Below are positions 10,976 to 23,399 of a DNA stretch of 64,000 nt, piece by piece. Every line of letters starts with the position of its first letter. Position 1 is the first letter of the stretch. The notes below the pieces were generated by a model. That model was not told the origin of the DNA, searched no databases, and was given only the letters and a program-made list of their open reading frames with translations. The translations under genes and the position numbers were made by a program. Origin of the DNA: Antennarius striatus (lineage: Eukaryota > Chordata > Actinopteri > Lophiiformes > Antennariidae); NCBI RefSeq assembly GCF_040054535.1, contig NC_090782.1, forward strand, positions 16,319,001-16,383,000, written 5' to 3'.

Positions 10976-13900
10976 TTATGTTTCTTGCTTTCTATCATTG
11001 AATTGAGCAGCAGTCTGAAACCATACTTTCTCTGCCTCCTCCTTCCCTAGCTCCAAAAGATGACGGAAAGCATGGACAGCTTTCTTGGCAGTCACCATCA
11101 GATATTCCTCATTTTCTGGATTCTGGATCACAAAGTAATGAGCATAAACTATTGACTGGCAAAAGCGGGACAGCACCAGCACATAGAGACAATCCTTTTC
11201 TGACTTGTTAAGAGGAAAGACATTTTCCCATCCTGCAAGCATGGGTCCTCCCACTTCTATGGGTGTTTGGTGGTGAACCATCATGTAGGCGATGGTGATG
11301 GCTAGCTCATAGATAAAGTAGCCACTGCTCAAATCCCCGAAGTCAAGAATGCCAGAAATTTTGTAGCCATCACTCTCACAAGGCTGTACAAGTATATTCA
11401 AGTCATTTAGGTCACCATGGACAATGCCTTAGAAATGAAAGAGAAAACATAAAGAGGGTATTATTGCATTATAATATTATAAGCTTGAGATGGACAAAAA
11501 CAATTGAAATATGGTTGTTGCTGCAATGAGCTAGAGGCAGCAGAGTGCTTGAATCATAACTGAATGGATCTACAAATAACTGAGCACATGTTAGTTCTGT
11601 AATTACTCACAATGTATAGATTGTCATGGAAGTACATCTCATTGATTCTTGAGAATTGGTACAATTTATACAATATTGATTACAGTTATTCATTCAAATA
11701 GATAAAGGTCTGTGCTATTTTACCATGTAAATTTGTAGGCTGAAGGTTAAAAAACATTTACTGAACATCTGAAGCAGCTCAATGTCAAAATATAAGACAT
11801 TAGAAATATAGTCTTATCCCTTTAACAAGCAGTGTTTGCATTTGAAAACAAACTAACTACTTATTGTGGATATTGAAACATGTTGTTTGCCACACTTTAA
11901 AAAACTGAGAGAATTTAAAAATGCTTGCACAACAAATGACCCCGACCAAAAGTTGAATGTCCCGCAGCTGGCTCACTGATCTAATCCCCTGCAGTCTTTA
12001 AAAGCATGCTTTGGAGAACTTCATCTTTTAAAGTTCATGACTCATCCACAGGAGTGTGCAGAGGACCAGGTCCAACTAAGTTACACCTCTGGTGTGTCTG
12101 TCGGAGACTTTGAGATACAATTTGCTGATCTGATGGCCTAAGACATGGTAAATGAGTTCAAGTCATTGAATAGAGATTTGGAAAGACTCTCACAGCAAGC
12201 ACAGCTGGTAACTAAACACAAGTGGAAGCAAACGAGAAAACCTCCATCAGTAGAGCAGCTGATTGTCAAAACTGGAAAAGCACTTCCTGTCATATACCAC
12301 TCACTGCATGATGTTAGTGTTGCTGTATTGACCATGTTCGGCTCTACGTATGCTTGTAGAAAACATCAAGACTTGTCTATGTGGGACATGTTTTGTCACG
12401 ACTCTCAAGAATCAGATATTTAATTTGGATGGTTTTGAAAGTTTATCAGTTGAACTGACTTTCAAAGAGAAAACAATGATTTTTGAGACTGTGCAAAGAC
12501 CCACATATGTGCTTTCAAGTAGTTTTTCTTTGTGCACTACAGAATCTATGCTTTTTGAAGAGCTCCTGGTATCTGTGAGCAGTATAATGCCATGGAGATA
12601 TGCGAAAATGGAATTAGATTTCTGTGGGTGCGCTAAATGTGCACTAGCTAGATATTAATTTAACTAGTGCACGTTTTTAGGATTATACTGTTCTGTTGTA
12701 GACTGTTTCTGTCTACAAGCTAAAACAGGCATGGTATTCATCCTTCATTTTCTCTAACCGCTTCATCCGCTTGCACAGGTCATGGAGAGTTGGAGCCTAT
12801 CCCAGCTGGCTTAGGTCATGTGGCAGGAGAAACTCCAGGCGTGACGCCAGTGCACTGCAGAGCCACACAGAGACACAGACAACTATGCATGCATACCGGA
12901 GAACCCAGAGTGAACCCATGCAGACTCAGGGAGAACATACAAACTCTGCACAGAAAGGGATGGGAACCTGGAACTGCCTTGCTATGCGGCAACAGCACTA
13001 TCCACTGCCGCTCATACAAGCAGATTACAGAATTTTAATTTCGGTTTAAACTAGTGCTGTCAGGCGATTAAGAAAATTAATGTAATTATAATCACATTTT
13101 AATCATATACCTGCTAAAGGCCCCCAAATAAAGAATTTGAATTTTAGGACATTACAAAATTGTAGTACATGACTAATCAATAGAATGCACCAAGAAGATT
13201 TGAAATCCACATATTTATTGCTTAAGTGTGCTTTATAAATGAAATTCAAAAGAAAAAAGGCCAAGCACATCAGCAAACCAATTAGGCCAGGTGCATTTCT
13301 CAAAACTGCAATACAAATACAGTTAAATAAAATAAATGAAATAGGCACATAAGCAGACTCTCAATCAAAATGAATACTAAAGCTGACTCAATACAGCAAT
13401 TCAAAATGAATAGTATAACATGCCTTTAAATAAGGCAACTGAATATCAAGATGCCAACAGGCTTTTCCTTTAAAAGGGTAAGCCAACGTTACAGGAACTG
13501 ACAACAGACAACTCTTTGTGTCCTTGACATGTTTTGCATATAGGCTGGAGCTGCTTCGGTGATATGAAAATTCTGTTTTACAAAAGGTACAAATAACTGT
13601 GTTTTTGTTGATAGTCCCGTCTTTGTTCTTTTTAGAAATAAACTTCCCGCCCAAAGGTCCTAGTGGGCTTGCCTCGCTCTCCTGTGTCGCGTCCATCTCT
13701 GTTGTCAGTCACCCTGCTTTTGACTAGTGGTGCAGGTACAAAGTATCGTGCCACTGCAGCCTACGAGTCCCTCAATGGGCCAAATTTAAAATGCTTGTAC
13801 ATTGACTTGCCACTCACGATTAATTGCGTTAATTTTTATAGAGCGTTAATTTGCAGCGTAATTAATCTAATTAACGCGTTAAAATGACAGCCCTAGTTTA

Positions 13901-16900
13901 AACACATCAAGAAACTTTGTCCCACACCATACATGTGAATTGCTTTTTACTTTGGGCAGTATGTGTGTTGCCCTAATAAGAAAACAGGAATGCTAATTCT
14001 CGTGTGTTGGGCCCAATATGTGTGTGTTGTAATGTCAAGATAGGCAATTCAAAAATATTACCCCTCCAGCCAAAGCTGTCAATAGGATAGATGCATTAAA
14101 AACCACTTTGAAAAGATTCTAGAGATAAGTAAATTTACGGTAATACTCACCCTTGCGGAAATTGGAGTGATTTGGGATCACAGAGGATTTGTACTGATGA
14201 ATGACTGACTTCAAAGCCGCCTGAAGAGGGTGTCCATCTAAGACATAAATATATGCCTCCAGGAAGGGAATATTGGACAGACTCCAAATAAATTGCTCCC
14301 TCTGCAACACACTAAGATCGGGGTGTTTGAACTGGGGATGACAACAGTAATAGAGAAGACAAAAACAAAGTTTAATCACTGTTAGATGTTATTCTGAGCG
14401 ATTCCATAAGACCAACTTTTTTAATCATATACATTATGGCTGAAAAATAGCACTTCAAATCAATATGATCATTGTTTTTTCACTGTCCTAACACGAATCA
14501 ACATAACATTGTTATTGAATACAAAATTCTAAACTTAAAAGATAGTAATGTAATATCTCACCATAACATTATATAATGCGTTTTAACTTGAACATTAGGG
14601 ACATTTGGGGACTCATTGATATGAACAATATTAAGTCAGCTAGCATTTATTAAGTCTGTTTCAGTGTAATTTTTCTTTACAGTTTACATTATTTGAATTA
14701 GATTCTAAGATAATACAAAAAAAAATAAAATTGATGTAGCAAATTTTTGACTGAACAACACTTTTATTCTTGTCACACCAGTGCAGGTTTTGTTTTTTTT
14801 TATAAAAAAAAACAATTCAGGACCGCAAATGATTCTTCTGCGGGTTCACCTACATAAACCTTGTTACAACTTTTACTTCCTCTGGATGTCAAGTTTGATC
14901 AGAAGGATGTCAGACCTCCTGCAGGATTTCGTCCATTTTGGCTGCCATCTTGCCGGTTTCATAGAGTAACTGTGGTGTTAAAGGAACCTTGGAAATTAAG
15001 GTTCCAGGCAAATAAGTCAACAATCGCACCAGGTACTTCTTACATCCGTAGCCACAGTCTGTCAAAGGCAAACACAAGATTTGAATTAAAGACTTGTACC
15101 TTCACCTTTTGCCATCATAAAGCATTAGCTCTACTCTGCATCCTGGCGCAAGGACACATGATCATAACAAGAGATGTCAAGTTATAATGTGAAGAAACCT
15201 GCTGTGATGTCATATATCACAATATTGAAGTTATGATTATGAATTTTAGCTTTATTTTTTCTCTTATTTTTATACTTTTTACTTTGTGGCATATTTTTAA
15301 AATAATTATTAGCTCTATGAAAAATTAACTTGGCTCATAAACATACAGATTAAAACATTTTCAGACTGGACCATTTTCTTGGCCTGTGATACTGCCTGAA
15401 GCTTCCTTGGGAAATGCTCATAGACTGAAATTCACATATCTTTCAAGAGTTTACATGTGATTTTAATGAAAAAGCTAACTGGCAAGGTGAGCTCCAGTCA
15501 GGGGGTTGTAAAAGTGCTTTTAATACCCAATGAGAAGGGTGTCCTCTAGTCAATCTTTTTCTTCTCCTTTCGACTTGTCCCACAGCGAATCAGTTGACTC
15601 CATCTAACCCTGTCTTCTGCATCCTCTTCTCTAACACCAACTACCTTCATGTCCTCTTTGACTACATCCATAAACCTCCTCTTTGGTCTTCCTCTAGGCC
15701 TCCTGTCTGGCAGTTCAAAACTCAGCATCCTTCTACCAATATATTCACTATCTCTCCTCTGGACATGTCCAAACCATCTCAGTCTGGCCTCTCTGACTTT
15801 ATCTCCAAAACCTCTAACAGTGTCCTCTAGTCAATGAACTACACAGAAAAACACCAGCTATGAGCAGAGGTGAGAAGTGGCTCTCAGTCAGCAGAACCCT
15901 GAAAGGAAAGTGCATACAAAGATTTTAATTTAAAATCTTTTACAAAATACCAGGTTTGTATCATGTTCAGATGAACAATTCTCCACACTGGAAAAATTTT
16001 AAACAGAGATAACATCCATTATAGTAACTCATTAACAAGGTCTTTAAAAGCCTTGCATCACTCAATTATTGATTATTCAGTCACACAATTATAACTGAAA
16101 AGTTCAGAAAATGTCTATAATGTTAAGTCCTTTTTAAATTGTTGTCTAATATCTGTGCTCTCAATTTGGATTTACGGTTGGGTTTGGATTTGATTTCACT
16201 ATGTTTGCTCTCAAAATCCTCTGTCTAGGACTGCTTTACTTTTCCAGTTCACTTTCCACACAGTTCTGATTTGAAGCAAAGTGGATAGTGCATGACGTTG
16301 TTGCTGGCATCGCCTGTTAAGGTAGGTAAGGTCATCCTGAGAAAAGGCTTGCCTGGTTGCTTAACATATAATGATGTTTTAAAGTTCAAGAGATTCCCGG
16401 AGAGTCCGTCAAATACTCTAACCCAGGGGATGGCCTGTTGGTTGTGATGCATGTTATGATCTTTGGGAAGGTAAGAGGAAATCAGTAAGCATCCACCAAC
16501 AGGTGCCTGCTAGCAAAGTTGTGGATTTTTCCCCTGTGGACATGAAAATAATTATAGAAAAAATTGAAATGCGAGGTAAAAGGATGATAACCTTTGGGGA
16601 CCAGGGAGCATGGAAAAGTTCCTCTCTTCTCCTCAAGCACAGTAAGCATAAAAGCCTACTTTGGCTTTAATTTTCTCAGTGAAATGACATTTTTGAAAAT
16701 GAAAATAACAAGAACAAAGTACAGGACCTTCCAGACTGATGCGCCTCTCACTGACTGTGATAATGTGTCTCTATCTGAGCTCTGATAAACTAACAATGTG
16801 CAATCACAATGACCACACTGACCTTCGCAAGACTTGGCAAAGTATTGAATGATTAGTGACCAATGCTCTAACCCATAAATATTTTAAAACTTCCAAAGAT

Positions 16901-17549
16901 CACACATCACTTTTGACATGTTTGGTGTAATGTATTAAAAAGTTAATTTTCTTGTTTTGTCTGCAGTTAACTTCACTTTCTTCTAAAATGTATACAACAT
17001 TTTAAAAAATGTTTAATAAAGTTTAATAATGTCATTATTATTGGCACAATGTAATTTATTATTTTTTTGCATGAAAGTGCATTTAGCGGTTGAACAAGAG
17101 ATAATTAACCTATAAATATATCATGACAAACACTGGATCCAAGACTGCTATGAATTCCACAATAGAATTACAGCAAATTATAGTGCAATTTCTCAAGGTG
17201 TTAGATTTTTTTTCTCAGGTCTCTGCCATGATACTAGTTTCATACCTTTTTCTTCCAGGCTCATTAACTGTCCAGAGATGGTGGGCAGAGCTGTTGGGGT
17301 AGGAAATTTATTCTGATGCAGGAAAGACATGAGAGATGTCTGAACATCAATCAGGGTAGGGTTCTTGCTGTCATCTGAGTTCATTATTTTCAGGACGTAT
17401 TCATCCCCCTCGCTGGTCATCACGTAGAAGTTCTGGTCACAGTAGCTTGGCAGCGAATTCATTTCTGATGGTGTCAGCCTGTAGAGCCTCTTCATGAGCT
17501 CAACCACCTGAGACTGGCTGAATTTGGGCTGGGGATGTTCCTCTGACAT
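10976..17549 (-). CDS. hykk: Hydroxylysine kinase, four coding exons
   Basis: The enzyme phosphorylates 5-hydroxy-L-lysine with GTP in lysine and collagen breakdown, and belongs to the aminoglycoside-phosphotransferase-like kinase fold. Minus-strand coding exons are 17549-17246, 15058-14916, 14331-14151 and 11427-10976, all with AG/GT boundaries and matching phases (1, 0, 1). The sum is 1080 nt, or 359 residues (human HYKK is 373). The N-terminal lobe shows [11 protein letters not shown] and the nucleotide-anchoring lysine in YVLKIMN. The join of exons 1 and 2 leads into [12 protein letters not shown]. The catalytic loop HGDLNDLN is at residues 213-220 and the metal-binding [11 protein letters not shown] at about 236-246. 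An AG acceptor five bases upstream of the ATG (17556-17555) implies an untranslated first exon further upstream. Introns hold a hAT BED-finger element, a hAT remnant and an RTE copy. No disabling change was seen, so the gene is predicted functional. Confidence 0.95.
11950..12430 (+). mobile_element. Possible hAT transposase C-terminal remnant in hykk intron 3
   Basis: An open stretch at 12145-12423 contains '[16 protein letters not shown]', which resembles the hAT dimerisation-domain motif ('LF.STY.CE..FS.M'). It is preceded by a helical Glu/Gln/Lys-rich segment like those before this motif in hAT transposases. No termini were identified. The call rests on a single short motif and is tentative. 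Confidence 0.4.
12733..13035 (-). mobile_element. L2-type LINE 3' region fragment
   Basis: Carries the conserved wording of teleost L2-like LINE tails in antisense orientation: 'tctaaccgcttcatccgc', 'ggagcctatcccagctggctt', a block on the 'gccacacagagacacagacaact' theme, then 'agggagaacatacaaactctgcacag'. Short, with no coding capacity. It lies in hykk intron 3 next to the hAT element at 13052. Confidence 0.75.
13052..13895 (-). mobile_element. hAT transposon (BED-finger type), internally deleted, 8-bp perfect TSD
   Basis: The termini tagtgctgtcag and ctgacagcccta-like (tgacagcccta) are near-perfect inverted repeats. The element is flanked on both sides by gtttaaac (13044-13051 and 13896-13903), a perfect 8-bp duplication as expected for hAT. 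On the minus strand a 102-codon frame (13696-13388) encodes a BED-type zinc finger start, with '[18 protein letters not shown]' giving the CxxC and a following KHV segment. The remainder of the transposase is gone, so it is non-autonomous. Inserted in hykk intron 3. Confidence 0.92.
15539..15835 (-). mobile_element. Short 5'-truncated RTE LINE with 16-bp perfect TSD
   Basis: Body 15555-15819 is about 265 bp of the extreme 3' end of the RTE family at 2659-4912, read on the minus strand ([20 protein letters not shown], then the terminal WSQLI block). Both sides carry the identical duplication gtgtcctctagtcaat (15539-15554 and 15820-15835). The perfect duplication suggests a younger insertion than the larger copy. 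It lies in hykk intron 1. Confidence 0.9.
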
Positions 17550-17879
17550 TATTGCTGAAAAAAGCATGTTGTTCAAATGGCAGGGCTTTACTAAACAAAG
17601 ACAATACAGTTGTAATTAAAAATAGAAATTCAAACCCAAAACTACCACATGTCAGTCTTTACAGTGATCGGATGAAGAATTTCATTGAGATTGATTTCTT
17701 TCTATTTTTGTGTATTTGTTTGCACATAATTGCCACGTAATTGTTCATTTGCACATTTGCGCCATTTCTTCTCTGTTCTGCTTTTACCATTTGAATAGAA
17801 TATAATGATTTGCAGTCACTTGAACATCTAAAATGTAACACACACATCCACACACACACAAACACGGTGATATTCTAGC

Positions 17880-18914
17880 TGGTGTTAGAGCAGCTTCCAT
17901 TCATTTTATCTCTATTTTTGTTATTTTATCCCCTTTATTTCCTCACTTTGTTTTATAAACTTTATTCTTCTAAAAGAGAACATTAACCAGTTCAGAGATA
18001 ACTAGATTCTTTTTCACTTCCCTTTTCTTTGCCTTACTGTTGCTTTCATTGCTGTTATTAACAGGGTTGAGATAGAGCCTAATCTCCTTTTTTTAAAAGA
18101 GAAAGTATTGCAGGATGTTAATAAACAGGCAATAGGACTGTCTAAAAAAAATTCTGCAGTACCTCCCAGGGGTCAACCCCAATACACTTCAAGAAGTACT
18201 TGTAAAAAATTGTCAGAAACTCATCCAGTCCAGGAACTCATCCAGATTCCATTTAACCCACAGCAGCTGGTAAGTCCTCCCAAGACACATTTGCATTCAA
18301 GAAAGGTCTGTACTCAGACCTCTACTGCTCCTACAGCAGATTATTCATATATAGGCCAGAGCAGGCTGCCTCATCCCAACCCAGATCACTGGTTACTGTC
18401 CCGTCAAGGAAGCAGACAGGCAGATAAACAATCTGCTTGATTTGAGACATTATTTTCCAGGTTAAATAAAAGAGATGGGAACATCCATGTCATTGCTGGT
18501 GAAACGTGACCTTACAAAAACCCTTTAACTCTTTCTCCAAAAAATAAACGTAATTCTTGTTTTGTTTCCCGAAGCTTATGACTATCTGTGTTTTTATGAG
18601 TGAATAACCTGCTTTCCAATCCTTTATTTCTTACGTTAATTTTGTATAATATTGTTCACTGTGGAATAATTTGTTTATTGCACAGTGGAATTTGTGCTTT
18701 GCCTACTTTCCACAACCAACTTAAAGACACAAAATCTCTTTCCTTTTCAAAACATATTGTGTAAAATGTATCAAATTCCTGACAGAAAACACTGTCGTCA
18801 AACAGTATGAACTGCATGTAGTGGTTACTAAAGCCCTAACTTTCACTGCCTCTTTGGTAATATTTAGAGGAAGCAATGGTAAAAAACGAATGACTATGTG
18901 CCATTCAATAGCGC
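17880..18914. other. Non-coding region upstream of hykk; nothing recognised
   Basis: Probably contains the hykk promoter or untranslated first exon, but no motif could be assigned. A 110-codon open frame at 18108-18440 has low complexity and no recognisable domain. Confidence 0.35.
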
Positions 18915-18919
18915 ATGCT

Positions 18920-19303
18920 TGTCACGGTTCGGTGTGGCGGTGCTGGTGTGTGGCAGGGAGGCCAAACTTGTGGGTGGAGCTGAGGTTCCACACCTGTTGG
19001 TCCTCTCCACACCTGCTGCTCATCACCACGCCCGTTGCTGTTCTTCTCACCTGATCATGTTTGATCTCATCACCATGAGGCTTCTTAAGCCAGGTTTGGT
19101 CTGAGCTCTTTGCAGGTTTGTTTTTTCTGAAGTCTTGTCTCTTGTAGTTTAGTTCCTGTGGTTCTGTTTGGTCCCTGCCTTGTTCTGCCTGCATTCTGTT
19201 TGCCTTTCTTCCCGTGTATGTCATTTTCAAGTTATTAAAACCATGGACCAAGACTCTGCCTATGGTGTCCTGTATTTGGGTCCACAGCCTGACCTTCTTG
19301 ACA
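18920..19303 (+). mobile_element. Solo LTR (gypsy-like) with 5-bp target duplication
   Basis: A 384-bp block starts TGTCACGG and ends CTTGACA (TG...CA), and is flanked on both sides by atgct (18915-18919 and 19304-19308). Within it are a cttcttaagcc stretch and an attaaaacc polyadenylation-like motif, in the order expected for a long terminal repeat. No internal retroviral-type coding sequence is attached, so it is a solo LTR left by recombination. A similar but less clean block lies at 56167-56437. Confidence 0.75.
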
Positions 19304-19308
19304 ATGCT

Positions 19309-20280
19309 GGCCCTTCCACCACAGAGCCCAGTTTATCCCATTATCTTTATCACTACTTCCTGCAGAAAAACTAGTTCCAAGTCTTTTCTGTCAAAATATG
19401 AGAAAAATGCCCTCCTCTATTGATGGCGACTAGTATTTAAACTAACATAACCTTCTGGCATAAAATATTGAGACCGAGAAAGCAAGGGAGAGACAAAAAG
19501 AGTAAAAGCAAGGGATGCAATCAGGTAGAGGAGAGAGCAGAAGGAGGATCACCAAGTGCAGCTCATTCATTAAGATCCTTTTAGTCATTTTTATCTTTTT
19601 TGAACTTCCTACTTTATTTTAACGCCTAAGAAACCACACATTTATCATAAAGAAAAATAATGTGGGTTAATACAAAGTGGACAGCATAGAACAAGGACAT
19701 TCAATTTGTGTGTCACACTGGTGTCACCATAGGTTCTCTCAGGTTAAATTGACATTCTTTTTAATAGCTGTTATGTTTTTTCAGGTAGAAATGTTTGCTC
19801 TCACACAAAGAATATTCAGTAAATCATCTGAATACAGCTGATTATTATCATCAAATTCAGCACACTGTGATCCATTAGCTACTTTAAACAAACGAGATAT
19901 TTAGGAATTGTTTAAGGAAAAGAAAAAAACAACCATTAAAATGAGGATTTTTCTACTGGTGGTGTTGGATACTGAGAAAGTAACTTACATTTTAAGTAGC
20001 TTTCTGTGATTGATGTGCATGATAGTAATAGCTTGGACAAAAAGTTTAACCAATGGTTCCAAGCAGTTTTACAGAAATCCAACTTAAAAACATACACTAT
20101 AAAGTTTGTTATTAGCAGGCATTATGCAGTTATCAATCCGCAAAGAAAACAAGTTGGTTTTACTATCAAATAAAACAGGGCAGTGAGAAAATAACATTCA
20201 CTTGAACTTACATTATTCAAAAAGGTGTATTTCCCTAAACATATTGACAATATTATAATTAATAACATTCAACTAATACC
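19309..20280. other. Non-coding, nothing recognised
   Basis: AT-rich sequence with no open frame of interest and no identified repeat end. Confidence 0.35.
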
Positions 20281-20281
20281 A

Positions 20282-21780
20282 GCGACGTGTGGTGAGGTTC
20301 ATGGCTGGTGAAGCACTGACCTGATCATAATCAGACTTACAAACATATGAACCTACAGTGTAGCTTATTCACCATTTAAGTAGCAGCAGTTAGTGGGCTA
20401 TATATAAATTCTCTTAGCAGAATTATTTACACAAACTGTAACACACAAATCAGTACATTTGATTAAAAAAAACATTGTTATGTTGTTACCTACATGTTTG
20501 TTTATATGTTATGTTTACTTATAAATGAAGTCCATGCACAGCTCCTTCAGAACAAAAGCATCGGAAAATGTTTGAGTCCAGATATGTAATCCTCCATTTT
20601 TATATAAAAGGAAGGCGAGCGGAAAAACAAATGAATGACTGCACTTTACATGCTGACTATACAATAGATTGTAGCTTGCTGTCACTTATTCTGCGGCTGT
20701 GGAAGAAGAATCCCTAGGATCACCAGCGCCCCCTACCATGAGGCAGGAGAATTGTGTTCCTCAGTGCCTCTTCCCAGCCGTTTTAGAATCGCTCAACTAA
20801 AGAAAGACAATCACACACAGTGACACAGTGACAGTGGCCTCACCAACCGTCATGAAAGAAAAAATTGAAAAATGGAAGAAATACAGTAAATTAAATGGTT
20901 GTATTTATCCAGTGATGTGAATTATAACGTTTTTTTCTGAGTAACATCACCAATTCCAGGTTATTTTCTCTCAAAATCACTGAAGTTTCACATTTACCGC
21001 TGAAATACTGAGAAGAGACCTGCGGTGAGGCACCAGCCAGCCATGCCTCACCATGGATTGTGCGATGACTCGGCTAGCAGTGCTGGCATGCTATACAGTG
21101 AGACTATAATGCTATCTCTCTATATGCCGCTATTAAAACGTTTAAACACGTTTGTTCTATGAACTAAATTCCCATAATTTAGCTCATTTATATAATGTAC
21201 AGTGTTTTTTTGCCAACAACTGTATGTGTGTAACATCTTTCTTGAGTTGAGCGGTCCTGAAACCGCTGGGAAAAAGGCATGAAACAAGGAGCGAAGTTCT
21301 CCTGCCCCGTGGTAGGGGGCGCTGTTGATCCCAGGGATTCGGCCAAGGATTCCTCTTCCTCAGCCGTAGAAGTGACAGCAAACTACAATCTACAGTCACC
21401 TAGTCAAGTGCAGCCATTCGTTTGTTTTCCACTCGCCTTGCCTTACTATAAAAATAAAGGATTACATATCTCAACTCAAAAAAAAATTCTATGCTTTTTT
21501 TCAGAAGGAGCGGCACATGGACTCCATTTATAAGTAATTGTAACATATAAGCAAACATGTAGGAAACAACATAACATTTTTTTAAAATCAAATGTGCTAA
21601 TTGTGTTTTACAGTTTGTATTTCTAAATAATTCTGCTATGAGACTAACGATCTGTTGCTAATTAATTGGTGAATAAATGGTTCATATTTTTGTAAATCTA
21701 ATTAGTGGTGCCTCACTGCAGGTCTCTGCTCAGTATTTCAGCGGTAAATGTGAAAATTCAGCGATTTGGGGTAAAAATTG
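20282..21780. repeat. Large imperfect palindrome (foldback-like element)
   Basis: Two kinds of blocks recur in inverted order about a centre near 21020. The outer blocks are about 20285-20390 and 21640-21720. The inner blocks are about 20575-20815 and 21234-21475, and share the phrases 'cagcgccccctacca' and 'gctgtcactt.t.cggctg.ggaagag' on opposite strands. A further block near the centre (20965-21060) is inverted relative to the outer right end (21705-21775). A partial copy of the outer block is in the receptor intron at about 42330-42437, so this is a dispersed family. No transposase frame was seen. The class is unknown; foldback or MITE are the best guesses. Confidence 0.7.
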
Positions 21781-22739
21781 GCCAAGAGTGGTTATTTTAA
21801 ATGGAGAATAACTTTATAATACACATCACTGGATACGCAGGTCACTGACAAATACATGGACTTAATTCTTTTGAGAATGCTGTGTACACCAACGACGCAA
21901 TGGAATATATATTGTACTCTATTCTTAATTTTTCACATTGTGAATGGTTCATGTGCAATGGCCTTACCAGTCAGCTGTTTACGATGGACGCATGCTTTTC
22001 CTTCCAGGTACTAAGAGACCTGCTTTAATGAAAATAAAATCTATGCGGTCGTCTGTCCATTCAAGCGACCCACGAAGTTTTATCTGTGGATTTCTGTCCG
22101 ATTCAATTTAATGAAAAAAAGTTGCATCAAAATTGAGGGGTAACAAGAGTCAACATGATCGCCCCTTATGTGTGGTTTTTTTTTTCCACGTGGTCAGTAT
22201 CAGATATCTGAACTCTTGTGAACTCAGATATCTTGAGGTTCGTCCGTCATTCAGTTCAAAATTAATTAATTTGCTTACTTTGATATCATAAGTTCACACC
22301 ACTAATATGAGTTCCACTCGATTCAAAGTATTTTCCGATTTTTTAAGTGTAGTTAATGTCATGAAAACCCCGACTGGAACTACTGTTTTAGGTCATATAT
22401 GACATTAAGTAAGCGAAATGTCGACCCCGGACGACCCCAGAAGAGTTGAATCATTGAAGCGCCTCACTAGAGAGGACCAGCTGGATTAAACACCTATTCG
22501 CATCCTAAAAACAAAAATTCATTTTCTTCTAAATCAGTTTCCAAGTTTCCGCGACACTTTGCTTTAAATCATGCAAGTTTCAGCACTCCACGCTATAATT
22601 AGCGCCATGAATTATCAGTGTGTGTAATTTAATAATATAAATTAAATTTAGGATAACAGTTCCAAGAGACCTACCCTTCGTGGTGGCAGAAAAGAGTGTA
22701 CAAGCGGCGCTTTCACTCCCCAATAATCCTTCTTTAATA

Positions 22740-22980
22740 ACTTTGGGATTTATTTTTCTTTTTTGTCTCCGTGGATCAATCCGCATCCGGTTGCATTTTT
22801 CAAAATAAAACCTGACACGTTGTCCGCGGAAATGTGTGTTAATGACAATAATTAATGATTTGGGATTTATTTTTCTTTTTTGTCTCCGTGGATCAATCCT
22901 CATCCGGTTGCATTTTTCATAATAAAACCTGACACGTTGTCCGCGGAAACGAAAGGCAGAAATGTGGGTTAACGACAATA
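22740..22980. repeat. Tandem duplication of about 115 bp
   Basis: A unit starting 'gggatttatttttctttttt' and containing 'acctgacacgttgtccgcgg' occurs twice head to tail (about 22745-22857 and 22861-22980). The second copy has a small insertion (gaaaggcag). It produces a repeated minus-strand peptide frame, which I consider incidental. Confidence 0.85.
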
Positions 22981-23050
22981 TGTCTGAAACGTTGTGCATA
23001 ATCAAAGGTTATTACCCCCCAGTATTTAGCGTTTAGTAATGATTATCACG

Positions 23051-23192
<142 letters not shown>

Positions 23193-23399
23193 CTGATGCC
23201 ATTTAGGGGTAGCTGCCCCCTTAGGCTGTATGTACCATCTAAACCTGCAAAGTGTGGTATAAAGATCTGGGCCGCCTGTGATGCCATTTCCTCATATGCT
23301 TGGTACCTACAAGTCTACACAGGTAAAACCTGTTGGAGTAAACCCTGAGAAAAATCAAGGAATGAGAGTTGTCATGGACATGACTCAAGGACTCAGTGG

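Noticed and set aside
12145-12658. Two overlapping frames considered as a hykk alternative exon
   Set aside because: Wrong strand for hykk, and the only recognisable motif is hAT-like, so it was kept only as a tentative transposon remnant.
16249-16452. 67-codon minus-strand frame within hykk intron 1
   Set aside because: It looked like a possible extra hykk exon, but the four-exon model already joins in phase and matches the family length. No suitable splice sites or similarity were seen.
18108-18440. 110-codon plus-strand frame
   Set aside because: Low-complexity Ser/Gln/Pro composition, no domain, no promoter or splice context.
22580-23005. 141-codon minus-strand frame with a repeated basic peptide
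   Set aside because: The peptide repeat follows from the 115-bp tandem DNA duplication. No family resemblance.
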